From: Megaleporinus macrocephalus
Lineage: Eukaryota; Chordata; Actinopteri; Characiformes; Anostomidae
Direction of reading: 5' to 3'
Length of the DNA: 64,000 bases
Assembly: GCA_021613375.1 (NCBI GenBank)
Contig: CM038716.1
Location: forward strand, 16,934,024-16,998,023
Each line of letters starts with the position of its first letter. The stretch's first letter is position 1. Of this stretch, positions 37,649 to 61,181 are shown piece by piece. The notes beneath the pieces are model-generated. The model ran no database searches. It was not told the origin of the DNA and saw nothing but the letters and a program-made list of their open reading frames with translations. A program made the translations under genes and the position numbers.

Positions 37649-38338
37649 CCCTGACACATTAAGACAACTGTTTTATCGTTCTTAGATGCAGCCATTACAG
37701 TTTCACCTAGTTCCACAATAAGAGAATGGCAAGCACACTTCAGAAAAAGATGTAACAAAGCTACAGATTATTCTGATAACAAGCCCTGTAGGCAATCAAT
37801 TGTTCCTCTAGGGATTATAGGTATTCTGGTATTCCGTTTTTGTTGTCTTTTCCCCCTCGAGAGGTCATCAAGGCAGGCACCAACAGACTATGACAGAAAA
37901 AAAAAATGACAAAGGAAAAACAAAAAACACAAACAACCAAAAAAGGTTTTTTAAAAAGGTGGGGGAGGGGACAAACAAGGACAACACTGTCATTAAATTA
38001 TGAGTATAGTGCCCTATTTTAACCCAGTCAGTTTTCACCTTCGGTAGGTAAGGCTGAGTGAAAGATCAGCCCGTGTTAAACCTATGGTACTTCCAGACAA
38101 CGTTATGTAAATTTACAGTATACAATCTTGGATTCACCATGCAAGAATACTTTTTTTTGTGTGTGTAACATTTAATAGCTCGATCTACATCCAGAATAAT
38201 GTACATAAAAGGACACTAGTTATTGAACCAGAGCTGGGTGGGTCAAAACCATGGTGGTCAAGTGCATCCGGATGGAGAATGGGGTAAAATGGGTCAGGGG
38301 TGAAGGGCCGTGGTAGTTGTGGGGTCCTGCAGGCGAGA

Positions 38339-40903
<2,565 letters not shown>

Positions 40904-41132
40904 CTCAGAGCCAGTGGCCTCCAATATAGTGGGATGCGCACTCTCAGGAGCCCATGAGATGCACTCCACTACATGCTCGTGCTCTCTCAATTCAGCCTTG
41001 CACTCTTTTGTGGCCACCACCCACACACGCACCGTCTGGTCATTAGAGCTACTGGCAATCAGGGAGCCATCCTGGTTGGGCCGTACCATGCGTACCCACT
41101 CTCTGTGGCCAGTGAACGTCTTCACACAGTAC
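40904..41132 (-). CDS. pafah1b1: LIS1, coding exon for residues 224-300 (WD repeats 4-5)
   Basis: 229-nt exon. It encodes [60 protein letters not shown] and EATGSE. This covers the end of blade 3, blade 4, and the start of blade 5 with its long loop. Compared with human, SAHPTIL replaces SSYSSIS in the loop and one Cys is Ser (ASSSNDQ). The acceptor is actgtag and the donor gtgaga. Confidence 0.98.
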
Positions 41133-43833
<2,701 letters not shown>

Positions 43834-46293
43834 CTAGAGTGAAAACAAAAATAACACCCTTAGAACGTGTCTGACTAGCAAAATAAACAAAATGTAGGCC
43901 AGACTTATGGGTTATTCTCACAAACATAACAAATACAGGGTACCAAATCACTAAATATGATATTTTACGTAGTTTCTTTTTGATATACAATAACGGCTCA
44001 TTTAAATCTAAATAATTTCAAATAATGGAGAGTGACTAAACTATAAGCTGAACATATGTAGCCTAGAAACTGCTGAAATCTGAAACTGTAGGGGTCATTC
44101 TGATTAAAATCGTATGTATGCATGTATGTACATACACACACACACACACACACACAAATACACATATACATATACACATACACACGGTTTTAATCAGAAT
44201 GACCCCTACAGTTACTTAAACCTAGCAAATCATGCTAAGTTAACAAACAACGCATTAGAGCTTAGCGTGAAGATCAGGTTTCAGCAGTTTCTAGGCTGCA
44301 GACACAGAAGGATAAGCTCTGGGTGCTGCACAGGGGGTCCGAGTGGTGCAAAAATTGACAGAAGCCCCTCCACCTGCTTATCTGAATCTCGTTCCTCATG
44401 TCCATTAAACCCCATGCACGAGTGAGTAAAAGGAAACATGCAGACAAAAGCAAGCTTAAACACTAGGATTAAACACAGCAGGTCTACACGTTTAAAATGT
44501 TTTCATAATATGGGAGTGATTAAGATAAAGAATAGAGAGATTGTCTGCTTACACACCACTTGGACTTGGGCTAATATTTTAGGCCCACTGGGCTTCATTT
44601 CCCCAACAATTCTGAAGAAGAAATTCCTTCTTAAAACTCACTTGTACGGTTTTCACAAAGATTCTGACCTTACGCACACTAAATAGCACAAAGGCAATTT
44701 TATGGTTTAAGAACATATGAAGAAAGTGATGTAGACTTTACTTTCCTCAAGAGCAAATTTAAGAAATACTATAGAAGATTTTAGTTAAAATCTTAAGTTA
44801 AAATGAATCCTGTGTCTCCCGAGGAGTAGAATGCTGAGCAGACAGTTAGTTAAACTTCAGAATTTAGGCACTGGTATGTATAAAACGCCTCCCTTCTCTT
44901 ATCAGCAGGTACAGTACCGAAAGCTTAGAGACGGCATACAAGCTAATATGTAACATGCAAGCTAAACAGAATAATTGCAACTTTTTTTTTTCAATAATTC
45001 ATTTTGCCATTTATCTCTAGCCATGTTTGCCAGGAGCCCAGTTAAGGAGCATTATGTGAGACTGCCCAGCTCAGGTACCTCATAACAATAAGCTATGAAT
45101 ACAAATACACAGTTCTAGCAGGGCTGAACCAGCTCTGGCTGTGTGGCCGAAGGCACCTGCAGCCCCGGTGGAACAGTACAACATGGTGAGGCTGGAAAAG
45201 GTTTAATTCCACAATATGGAAAAGTAGGACACGGGGGGAGTGAGGGGTGGGGGTACAGCCCATTCAAGTCTGCCCAGGTCGGTGGCCATGACTACTGGCA
45301 CTCAGGCGGAAGTTGAATTTGTTGAAAGGCAAGTGCTTGGGAACGTGAAGGGAACTCCTTGTGGATTATCTCTAATTGAAATAAACAATCAGTGGGTTAA
45401 AGACACGTTTATGCTGATTTAAAACAGAATTAGCACCATAAGCCAGTGGGTGCGAGATGGATAGGAGCACGCTGTGTGTTTAGAGGCAATGCTAGGGCTG
45501 CACACTGAGCTCTGCTGCTGATGACAGGCTGGCAGAAATAGGGCACATACTTGATCATAGATCTCATTGCCATGGGAACACTACACTATAGGCCTTGCTT
45601 TTGTTTAGACAGAGCAAACAAGCGACTGAGATGCTTAAAAGAGACACAGCAGGGCAGAGTAACAACTACTCATAGTTCTCACTGATGACAAGACACCACA
45701 TTGCAAAGCCCATGAATGTGACATGCAAAGGCCCACTTCACATCAGAGGAGTGAAATTGCAGCCATGGTATACGTTAAATGAAAACTTTAGATCTAAAAG
45801 GAAAAAAATATCCTATTGTGAAAACCATAGAAAACAGTTTTAAAATATCTCAATTCGTTGTACTGTGGCTACCATGTTAACTTGGGACTAAAGAACACAA
45901 AGTACACAATCTGTCTCAAAAATTGTCATTTTAAAAAAATGAATGCTCTAATGAACTGAAAATAGGAACATTTGCACATTTTCAGTCATTCCATTGTGAG
46001 AACATAAGCTAGATTATTGATTTCAGGTTTTTTGCACTGTAACAGACCCAATCGTTTAGCATGTTCATGCAATGTGGCAGGTATAAACAAAGGGAAATTC
46101 CTCTGACAACTGCATGACTCAGTTGTCATTTCTAGCGTTTTGATAGGTACCTCTTTGCCTTTAACAAATTTAAAATGCTAAAATAAATAAATGATACTTA
46201 AAGAAAACATCCAGTTCCCATCACCACATTATGTATGTATTTTGAATGGGAAAAAAAAATTATACATAAATATGATAGACACAGAACACCCAC
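43834..46293 (-). other. pafah1b1: LIS1 intron 5
   Basis: 2460-bp intron with gtgggt donor. It contains the nested inverted repeat at 44061-44296; otherwise no gene or mobile element is recognised. Confidence 0.9.
44061..44296. repeat. Nested inverted repeat with (CA)n loop
   Basis: The outer arms are 18 bp and perfect (GCCTAGAAACTGCTGAAA at 44061-44078; complement at 44279-44296). The inner arms are 25 bp and perfect (44085-44109 and 44188-44212, with the word GTAGGGGTCATTCTGATT). The loop is a (CATA)/(CA)n microsatellite. The left arms are separated by only 6 bp but the right arms by 66 bp, so the palindrome is asymmetric. It could be a fold-back MITE with a later insertion, or the product of template switching. 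Confidence 0.9.
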
Positions 46294-49820
<3,527 letters not shown>

Positions 49821-51286
49821 TTAGCCCTCATGATAGGCAGGCAGGTTCTATTTAAGACTGTCTGGCACTGGAAAAAGCTTCAGTAAGGGATTTTGTGACT
49901 TTCTTTCCCCCACTCTTCATATTGACAAAAAAGAGGAGAGAACATTTCGATTTATCTGGCCCAAAGAAAATAAATATATCAATTTGATGAGACTAACATC
50001 TTAAAATAACAAGCCCACATTGTTTTACAGTAAAGCAATGAAACTAAACTGTCTGAGCTGTGGGATTGTGGAACAATACCCAGTGAAGACTTCAATGTAA
50101 AAGAATTATAAAATCAGCAGTAAGTGTATCTTACCAATTAAAGACATAAACAGACTCCCAAACCCATCATCATTAAGCAAGGGAAATTCACAGATGACTT
50201 CCTAACACTTTTTAACAAAGTTAAACAAACCGTGTTGTGCATTTTAAGTAAGAGCACTGCACAAGATACAGATCTGAGAGATGGTGAAAACAACGCTGTG
50301 TATATAAAAAAAACAAACAAAAAAAAAACCCACACGTCTCTGCTGTAGAACACCTTCCTGGCATTGTCTTGTCAGATAAAATTAATAAAAAAGGAAACAG
50401 ACACCAGCTTCAAAATATAGTCACAATTTCTGCGATTCAGGACTTTTTCTCCTTTGCTTAACCCAAATAAGCATTTTACAATTAGAGGATAGTACCAAAT
50501 ACCAGGTATCAGGCCAATACAAATATGTTGATTTGAGTGACATGACTAATGAATCTGAATAAAACAAGCTGTGAGAGGGGATTTTACTAGCTGTGTATGC
50601 TTGGTTTTAGTTGGAGTAGCTCCAGCATGAGATATTTTAGATGTTTATCTTTTAAAGTGCTTTTATGTAAATCAGCTCTTTTTAAAGCTTTTTTAAACTT
50701 AGTCAAACAAAAAACTGGTTAAGCCATCTAAATAGGCAAGCTGAAGTCAGGTTCAGCTGGCAACGTGACTGGTGGACAGGGCAGCTCTGTTCCGAAGAAG
50801 GCAGTGGGACACCATGGAGGCTCCACTGTAAGATATGGCTCATACTACAAATCACAATCATCTTAAGCCAAACAAATTCAAATCTTACTAACACAACTCA
50901 CTGTGCTAACTCTTTTTGATTAGGCTTGAATAACAAAGCGTTAAAATGCCACCTCCTCAAATAAGTACCCAAAAAACTTAATGGAGGAGGGAGGAATAAA
51001 AAAAGAATGTATAAGAATCCATTTAAATAGGGAGTCTGATTTCCTGTTATACGCATTTCCTGTCATATATGATTGGTGAATTGAATTCTGGGCTTCCTTG
51101 TTCAAAGGCACGCAGCGAAGCGCCAGGCAAGGTCTGCTGTGAACATCAGCTCACTGCTGCTGATTCTGACAGCAAGACCACTCATTAAAGTCAAGGTCAG
51201 CATAAGGTTATCGCTCATGTGACAGGCTGCAAGAATACAACAGACGTCAGTGGATGCTGGAGGGCATCATACAAGGGTCTCTCTGG

Positions 51287-51287
<1 letters not shown>

Positions 51288-51312
<25 letters not shown>
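51288..51312. repeat. (GT)n microsatellite
   Basis: About 12 GT units. Confidence 0.9.
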
Positions 51313-51317
<5 letters not shown>

Positions 51318-53689
51318 TCAGGATAAAACAGAATATTTCTAAAACAACTGTGCATTCAGGGGTCTAGTGACAATAGACTTCTGTAGGTCTCTGGCTGATT
51401 TTTAATTTGAAAAAAGTCAATGTCAAAATAAAGATTTCTGATGCATAAATTTAGGCCAATACAGAGTACCAACACAATACTTTAACCAACCTAACCAACC
51501 AGCAAATCCTGATAGTTACACATGTAAAATAATTCATTGTTTTACATTCTGCATTGTACCACAAATAAGATGTACTCAGCTTGACTGAATGGCATTTACT
51601 TTTTAGATTATTATATTAAATACTTAAGAAAACATTTTCTGTATTTACTATGCATATTTTATATTAAATACTTATTAATAAGAACCACGTTGAACAACCT
51701 ACAAAAATTTTAAATATCTTTATTGTGCAATAGTTAAGAGTGTTTATGAGCAAGCACCCATCAGCTTCTCTGACTGTGGCTCAGCCATTCAGAAAAGGGG
51801 TTCTTCTTAAACGAAGTTGCATTTAAGTGCCAGTATCAGTGCAGCTACAATATATAGAAACAAATATATGGCTAAATTCATTTTGTCTAAATGCACTGGA
51901 TTTCTTTATGCGATAAATTAACAGCCAAGTATTATTTTTAAGCTGGTTTGGGTGTTTTTAGATGCCTGCCAGGTAAAGGCAGGGCTGATATAGATCACCA
52001 TTGTCTTAGACAAGCTCATTCAAGTCTCACTAACTATATCCCACTTACAAATTCTCTCTGACTACGTTCGAAAAACACAAACAAAAATAAGACTTGGACA
52101 AACTACTGAACACAAAAGGCAAATATGACCAGCACAAAGTAAAAGAAATCAGGGTCTCTATTGTTATTATTTTACTCAAACAAAAGATATGCAAGGTTAA
52201 AAAGAGAAAAAAAAAAAAGTCTTAACAACAACTAAGCACTGATAGCATTGGCCAGTAACCATGGAAACCACAAAGGAGGCAGACAAGTGGAGAAAGCATG
52301 ATGAACATGAGTGGGCAGAGACACCGAATAACCAGACAACTCTGAACAAAAGACACCCTTCACTTATTTTAACCCTTCGCTTTACTGAGAGCTCTATCGC
52401 TTGGCAGTGCTCCTCTAAAACACACACAGAAGAACCATGCCTGGAAGAACACACTGCCATGAAGCACTGCTTCCCTTGTTACTGGACAGGAAAATATACA
52501 GCATGTGCAGGGAAACTGGGTGCGAACAATAATGGAACTCTATTCATGCCACGGTCTGTAGCTAAGAAAAGCTGAGCATATTCCAGACACATTCTCATAT
52601 GATGCTGCAGAGTGTGGAAGCAGAACACCAGTTAAACCTTTTATGCAATGCGGCGCAAGAACAGTCTCATAAGCACAGAATGCTAAACATCCTTATGAAA
52701 GCAGGTAAGCAGAGGCTGAGACGATTAGGTGGACGTGCTATTTCCAAAGCTAGTGACTTAATCTACATTTCAAAAGGTGAACACTCGATAAATTCCTGGT
52801 AGGGGAGGGGTAGCAGCATAAGGTGGGGGGGGGGAGCTAGAGTAAATGTGTGACCAGCATTACCTCATCTCTCTCAGAGAAGTGCGTCTAGCGCACATCA
52901 CTTCCTCTCTGCTCCACACTCGCTTCCGCATCCACATCATCACAGCCAGGCAGGCAGGACCACGCTGCAACCCTCCATCTTAATGCTGCAGTCAGTAACC
53001 TGCTCTGCAGTGACTGCAGCCAGCATTATCAGGCTCATTGCTAGCCCCTAAGGGAGTTTTTTTTTTGTGACAGCTGGTAGAAAGTGAATATGGCTTGTTT
53101 TTTTTAGCCTGCTTCTGTCAAGTATTAGCTTGTGGCATCACAGGACTGGTGAGTGTCTCTGTGGACTGGCGAGGTGATAACTTGAGAGTAAACAGAACGA
53201 GGAGAGAGGCTGTTCTCCCCTGTAGCTTCCACATGAAAACACACTCCTGGCATAAAGAGCCTTTCACCCAAGCCAGCACTTTCTCTTGCCTGTATCCAGA
53301 ACTTACACATACACACAGAAACTGCAGGAGAACAGTCCCCCCCAGCCTGACTGCTCTCTGACAAAAGGTACCTGCACTGAGGCTGCTGCTCTGCTGAACA
53401 AGCAGCATAAACTGTGTCCTTTGACCAGTGACCGCCACCAACCAAGAGGAATTTCTACTGGTTTCCAGTAACAGTACAACACACAGCAAGACACAAAGAA
53501 CCAGCTCCACACATCATTTCTCTGTTCATGCTGTCAGCAGTGGTGCTCTAAAAGCAAAAAATGCCGACATCACTCCTTTGAACTTCACCACATGAATGAC
53601 ATTCACTTCACTGTGTTGATACATACTTGGTGTACATCACTTAACATTGGCAGTGCAAGTCTGATTATTTCACACACAAAGTCACTGCC

Positions 53690-53890
53690 AACGGAAAAAC
53701 ATGCATCTCCATTTTTGTCGATTTCTATTTTTCTACTTCAATTGACTGCAGCAGCTGTCGTTTACGTTGTGTTTGAATTTCATGATGAATGAATTTCATG
53801 ATGAATCCATGAAAGCTTGCAAAATATTCTGGTTCCATCGACTCACACTGAAATTGAACACTGTTTTTGCTGTAAAGATGCCATTTTGGA
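53690..53890 (-). repeat. Dispersed repeat family, copy 4 (inverted)
   Basis: In reverse complement this reads GATGGAACCAGAATATTTTG, TTCATCATGAAATTC, GTAGAAAAATAGAAATCGAC and AAAATGGAGATGCATG, in the same order as the copy at 15418-15635. A TTCATGATGAAT word is locally duplicated. Confidence 0.6.
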
Positions 53891-53901
53891 GATTGTATAT
53901 A

Positions 53902-54533
<632 letters not shown>

Positions 54534-55505
54534 CCTTTTTGCAGTTTGTTACAAAAGGAAAACTGGCACAGTTCTTGCTTTCATGTTTAAGAAAGTATGC
54601 TTAGCACACAAAAACGTCTTGAGAGTAAGAAGTCAAAACACAAAACAGGCAAGCAAATTTTGGGAAACTTAACTGACTGTCATTAGTCAGCAACTGACTG
54701 TTAACAGACAATCCTAATACTAGAAACAAAACCCACTAATCTAATATATAATAACTAAAATGATTAAAAAAAATGAGGGAGGGGGGGAAGGAAAAAAAAA
54801 AAAAGTTTTAGTGCAACGCCAGGATATAATACTTACACTTCTAAGTGACTTTTTCATTAAAGCACCAATATATTAACAAGTGTTGTTATAGACAGTAGAC
54901 AACTGTAGTACTGATAGGTGAGCCTAAGAATACAAATGAATATGGAGAAAATAACCTTATACTGTGTTAAAAATACACAAGAACCTGGTTGTGTGAAGAC
55001 CATTTCTGCGCAGGCATTACCACAGGAGAATTTTTAATCAATCAATGTCAAGAACACAGTTAACATTAACAAATAAACATCAAATCTATTGCCCATTCTT
55101 TAGGTATGGCAGATGTATAAATAAAATATGAAACACATACAACTGACCAATCTTTATAGTACATTTATTTGCAACAAACAGGTTATGTTTTGTCAAGGCA
55201 GTCTCTCAAAAGAAAAACCTGGTTAATTATGTGCACCCAATGGACTTCAATTGATTGTCCCAAATACACCAGGATCCAGCAGAATGCAAGCTAAACGATT
55301 TGCTGTATGCAGCGCTCACATAAAGGAATAAAACAAATTAATCTTATTTTAGAGGCACTGTAAATGTAGGTTAATTGCAAATGCTCTGCATTATGCTCTG
55401 GCAGCAAAGGGCCAGTAGTCCTTGAGTGAGAATGTCTGGAGTGCAATTGGAGGTGGATGTGTGCATGCGCAGCATGTGACTGTTAAGCCAGCTGTCAAGC
55501 ATGCG

Positions 55506-55507
<2 letters not shown>

Positions 55508-55534
<27 letters not shown>
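55508..55534. repeat. (CA)n microsatellite
   Basis: About 13 CA units. Confidence 0.95.
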
Positions 55535-55536
<2 letters not shown>

Positions 55537-56360
55537 GCAGTAATAAGACTTGGGGAGCTCCATAGAGGCCACACCTCTTAAGCATCCCAGTGCTAAGGCT
55601 TTGCTTTGTTTACAGTTATTTAAATAAGGACCTGATCCAATTGCAAACATTCGAGCACATACACAAAAGCATGTGGAAGCAGAGGGATTTACACTTTCCA
55701 CCAAAGAAAGATTAGAAGGCTTATACATACATATTTCTCTCTAGCTTACGGGTCAGTCAGTTAGCTCTGATAAATCACATGGGTCTTAAAATCTAAACCC
55801 CGAATCCAGGTTCTGGTAAAGGTTTGACTCTCTTTGGTCAGCTAACTACAACAATTAAGTTAACTACTAGTGATGACAAAATCTAACCGGAAACTACACT
55901 TAAATTCAGGACTTGAAGACCTATGGTATTAGTAATGTAAGTATTCAGACCGCCCTTTCAACTAGCACACTAATCTAGTATATGTGAGCCATATCACCAT
56001 GGTCACCATGCCCATTGCCCAAAGAGCAGATAAAGTAGTATACAGCTACAGCATTGTGCTGCGGAGCAGGAGTGTTAAAGCACAATCAAACCAATACCTT
56101 AAATGATACGTTGGTGTGCTGTTTACGATCCAAAACTAACGTAGCATTGGACCTCACCTCACTAACGCTTGTGTTTAAATACAATAAAATTCTCACATCA
56201 ATGTGTCCAATAGGTCTGCATGATATTGACCTAAAACGTCATGTTCAATTAAGCTGTCATATTAATAAATCAATAATAAATTATTGTGTCTTTATTATTA
56301 TTATTATTTTTTTCCACTTACAGTTTACTGTTGTGCTTAAAATAAATAAACTCTAACAGC

Positions 56361-56912
56361 TAGGGGTGTATCGAGATCTCGCGAGAGCAAAACGTGATGA
56401 TATTTCTTATCAAACTTGAATCTGGTGGCAAGTGCGACAGCTCAGCAGTCAGAGCAGCTCTCACCAGCAGAGGTATAGATTGTAATACATTATTTTGTCA
56501 GTTGCAGACGATATTTGTTAGTAGCAGCCAGTATAACGTCGGAATTGGAGGAAATTCACATAAAAGAGGCTCCCGCTACTTTTAAGTCTCATGCCAGAGT
56601 TTTACAAAGAGACCAAGCCAATGATTAAACAGACCCTAAAAGAGGCAGAAACATGGCCATAACAACTGATGTAGGTACGCTGAGCTGTACAGCAATTACA
56701 AAACAAATTAGTTTCAAGAGACTCTGTCATAAAGGACAGAAACCAGTCTGTTGAATTTCCGTTTTTTGACTTTGTCAAGTAAAACTCTTATTTTTCCAGA
56801 CATATTTTTTCATCTTTGAAGTTTTCTTAAAAATATTTTTAAATCTTGTCTCGTTCTTGAGAACCCGATATTGTATCTCATCTCGTGAGATTAGTGTCTT
56901 GTCACACCCTTA
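56361..56912. mobile_element. Non-autonomous hAT element with perfect 8-bp target duplication
   Basis: The 552-bp element starts TAGGGGTGTATCGAGATCTC and ends GTCTTGTCACACCCTTA. Identical octamers ctaacagc flank it (56353-56360 and 56913-56920). Reverse-complement subterminal words (CTCGCGAGA on the left, CTCGTGAGA on the right) add support. No transposase frame is recognisable. It lies in LIS1 intron 2. Confidence 0.85.
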
Positions 56913-59900
56913 CTAACAGCTACTTCCATCAGAACTGCAAGAACATTTCTCTGCACTAAAAAGAAGCCTTAACAACACATTTTTCCAAAAACACTACAAA
57001 ACCAAATAAATATATTTATATAATATAATAAAAGACACACAAAAACCAAGTGTTTGATCTGTTCTGATGATGTGTTGATTGCGAAAACTTATGATAATGA
57101 ATGATCAAAATGCAATTTATCATGCAGGCCTAGTTTAACATTTAGTGCTCTTTTTTTTTTAAGAAAAACAGAGGCTGTTATATCAGTTATATCTGGATGA
57201 GACACCGACTTCATTCACTTACTGATAGAAAGCTAATTCACTTACCAATCTATTCCACATTTGATCATGACCTGCGGCAGCTTCAGTCGGTAAACTGACT
57301 GAGCAAATGACATTAGCTGTTGGTTTGACTTCTGCGTTGTACAATGCAACCATTTTAATCAAAAACCTGCAGAGGGTTTCACATCAAAGCGTACCAGGAG
57401 TTCATGCTAGCTAACAGAACATACCACCAGGCAGCAGGCTCTCACTGATTCTTTCCAGACATGCAATAATCTTCTGGCAAACAACCCAAACGCCAACGAG
57501 ATTACAGAGAACTTTATTTATTAAACTTGATGACCAACTATCTGTAATCACATTTTGCAGCCTGTTACAGCACTCATGTATAACCTTCCATGCAGAACAT
57601 AAATAAATTCTATTCTATTTCTCTCTCATTATTTTACAATTACACAAACAAACAGTAATCATACATTTAAATGCAAAGAAAAGCATTCTCTGTACAGGAT
57701 GTGTACTTGTATGTAATTTAATCAGATGCATCCCATTGCATAGTAAACTGCTTTGCCTCCTTCTCCAGAATTGTATCGTTTTATTTGTTTCAATACAGGC
57801 CTTTGACTGTAAAGTACCCCATACACTACCATTGCTTCTTTTCTGACCAAAATACAGGTCTAAATTTCTGCACAATTATACTGGATGATTAAAGCTCCCT
57901 TTTGAGAAAGTCACAGGTCTTATTTCAGTGAGCCATAATTAGATTTTGTGATAATGTATATTACTTAAACTGCCCCAGGTCTGATTTTAAGTGCGACTGA
58001 GGCAGCAGCCTAGCTTGTGGGGTAAAGTCCCCCAAAACAGCAGAAGGGCCTAAAGCTCATTCATCTGACAGTCCGCAGATTAAATCCATACTGGTGATGG
58101 GCACCCTGCTGACTGGCTGGCGGCAGATTCATCTCCAGCCCATCAGGGGCTGGCACCTACAGCTCGCAACACAGGCACGTGTGCAAATGTGCCACAGTCT
58201 CCAGAGTCTAGGCCAGCACACACCTGCCACACCTATACCCAGCACACAGCAGCCAGACCCACTGTAGTTCTTATGAAGCACCACTGTCATGCCACTCACT
58301 CCGGCAATACTGCCACATGACAAACTAGTCATATTTATATTTCTGTAAACGCATGAGAGCATGAAACTGTCATTACGCGGGGAGAAAAATAGAAAAAGGG
58401 CGTTACTATTTTTTATTACTATTACTAATTCCTTTATTAAGCTTATAACAAAAGATCAAAAATGTTTGTAAATTCTTTAAACCTACTGTGATGACAGGCT
58501 CCTTATCTTTTAGGCACAGGGTCTGCACAAACATTCAAATCAAACAGAATCAGCACATTGCATTCAAGATTTACATGCTACGTACTTAGTAGTAGAACAG
58601 CTTTACACTCCTTCATGGAGAGGAGATTGACTCTCAGGAGTTTTGACAAGGTCAGCAAATCACAAGAATCCTAGGTCAGGGCCCATGGAGGCCCACCACA
58701 ATCAGAAAAGCTCCAGAAGTCACAGTTACATAATTCATAACCAAACAGACCCATTACTTTAATAGCAGCTCCATCCACAACGGCACTGAGGATGAGAGGT
58801 TTTCGGTTTACCCCCTCCTTCTTTTTTTAACAATCCCTTGCAGCATGTATCTGCCAAACACAGGGTGTACTCAAGGATCTCTTGTATGAATGCTTCAATT
58901 ATGAAATTGCGACTATATTTAGGCATTTTCAAGATGTTGTGCAATAAAAACGCATGACTTTAACAAAAAAAACATCTGAAGACCTGACAGCTTAGGGTAA
59001 CATTATCTAAATGTGAAGTTCCAGCCACAGCAAGTTCATAAGAATGCCACAGTTGGTTTAAATAATAATAATAAAAAAAACAAATAGAAGCAAACAAACT
59101 GGATGCTGTGAAATTCACAACAGTTTAATATGAATCACTTGACTAACATTAAGCGTAATAACAGGATAAAACAGGCATATGCTTACAAAACTGAACAGCT
59201 GCATAAGCCATGACACATCAACCTTCACATCCATGTTTAAGGCTGCACTGCACTGACTCAAGTCCAAAAACTCAATCATCATTATAGCTCTTCCCTTGTG
59301 ATGATAAAGAGAAGAGACAATGGCTGCAGTTAGTAAGGTGAGTTACAATTCTTAAACAAATGAAGAAAAACAAAGTTTGATACCAGTGAGCTAATGATGT
59401 AATGATAACTACCTCATGTTAGCAGCCACTGGCAAAAGCAAACTGGTCCTTTGTGCATACCCTTGATTTACACTTTGATTTACTATTACAGGGTATTTCC
59501 TGCCATAAAGCCACATCGGTCAGGCCTGTTGGTCAAACATGGGCTGACTAAGATAGCTAGCTATGGCAGAGCTAATGCTAGCTAGCAAGCACAAAGACAG
59601 CCAACAACCAGAACATTAAAAAGTGGGTTCATAGCAAGACACCCATAACTAATATCAAGAAGATCCACAAAAAGCCAGCCTGCCTTCTGCCGGCAGAGGC
59701 TAACATTAGCTAGATTAGTTAGCTAGTTAACATCAGAGCCCAGCAAAAGGAACAGAGAACAGCAGCATGCAGAAAAAAACAACAACAATAAAATATTTTC
59801 TAGCAGGACTCTCTGCAGAACTTCTTAAAAAAAACATCCCATATGACAGCATGCTCTGGTGGTTAACTGATGAAAGAATTGAGCTGGACTGATTGGTAAG

Positions 59901-61149
59901 CTAGGCTAACTATAACCAGGTCTCAGAAGAAGTAAACAGATTACGAGATCTTATTTTTAACAGAAATACAGGTGTGCTACGAGTCCCATTATTCCACAAA
60001 TTCATAAGGTAACATTGTGTCTGTAATAAAAGTCAGATGTTTAGATTTTAAATGCCCAAAATACGTTCCTTTGACTATTTGGACTGTGATCGAAATCATT
60101 ACTGCAGTTCATGTCAATAGATTTTCTGAATGCTAGATTATATGAATCTTTGTACTGAACAACCAAATTTGATTTGACTACCAAAATTCAGAGCTGGGTA
60201 CAGCCCTGAAAAACAGATCTACAAAAAGGAATGCTGTGTATAGCACAGACCTGTAGGCAAATTCAGTTTTGTTATGTGCATACAAACGGGAGAAGAATGG
60301 GAGAAGTAACTGCCTTTGTCTTGCAATGATCACGAACATTCAAATTTGGGACAAAATGTTGGAAAAACTGGACTGCACAAAAGCTTGCCGACAAAGTTCC
60401 CACCAAACCCTCTTACTCCACAATACACAGGCATTGTCACATTGCAGCCCACAAAACAAAAAATCACCACAAACACCACATAACTATTGATGATTATCTA
60501 CTGCAGTCAAAAACTTAAATCACCAATAATTAAACACCTGGCAACTCTATCAACACTTTAGAAGGATGATATGCAGTTCCATTTAATCTTTCCATACAAT
60601 CATTACCTCATCCCTCTCACCAAAGGACTGATAAAACATCTTATGTGTCCACTGAATCACACATTGGAGACTTGTTGCAAGCTGGCTACATCTATTTATC
60701 TTAACACAAATGACACACAAATTAAAAGAATCTCCAAGTAAACAGTCTGATGGGATGCCATTGTAAATTTCAAAGAGAAGATTTAACCTGCAGACATTCA
60801 GTGCAACTCATGTTGGACATTTAGCAATTCAGTCTGGACCTCCTACCATCAGCCACTCGATAACTCCTCTTGACTGGTCATCAGTAAGCAGTGAACTTTT
60901 CAACTGTCAGGTTATCTGATAAATCCATATTCTTACAGTGGCATGGTGAAAAAAGGTAAATGAAATGGAAAACTTGGCAAGACCTAAAGCAATTACAAAA
61001 CAAGTCTACTGTTCATTCTACAGCTTTACACTGACGACAACTACAGTACTGTATAATATTACCTGATGGATGTTGCCTGAAGTTTTGCCCAGGGAGCATC
61101 TAAGTAATTATGTAAGTAAGAGAGTGCATCAAAGGTTCTGCAGACTTAC

Positions 61150-61181
61150 AGTTCATCTCGTTGCCTCTGTGACAGCACCAT
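61150..61181 (-). CDS. pafah1b1: LIS1, start-codon exon (residues 1-11)
   Basis: The exon reads MVLSQRQRDE plus two bases of Leu11, then donor gtaagt. The start lies in a strong Kozak context (GCCACCATGG). LIS1 binds and activates cytoplasmic dynein with NDEL1 and also scaffolds the brain PAF acetylhydrolase. The ten coding exons in this window sum to 1233 nt, exactly 410 codons plus stop, the usual LIS1 length, with no frameshift. Teleosts carry two LIS1 genes; I cannot say which paralog this is. Confidence 0.98.

Larger units (their letters stand above)
33479..38338 (-). other. pafah1b1: pafah1b1 3' UTR and downstream flank (end undetermined)
   Basis: The region begins directly after the LIS1 stop codon. 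Vertebrate LIS1 mRNAs have 3' UTRs of several kilobases, so a good part of this is probably UTR. Possible AATAAA signals on the minus strand occur at 37643-37648, 36500-36505 and 34684-34689, and I cannot decide which is used. No other complete gene is visible; an exon-like block at 35310-35402 is listed separately. Confidence 0.5.

Noticed and set aside
53118..53510. 130-codon minus frame starting with a hydrophobic segment
   Set aside because: It looks like a signal peptide at first, but overlapping frames are equally open, no family is recognised and it lies inside LIS1 intron 2.
58000..58135. Possible tRNA-derived SINE
   Set aside because: A GATTAAATCC word resembles a Pol III B box and the order of words is reminiscent of a tRNA-type repeat, but the A box is poor and no tail or duplication was found.
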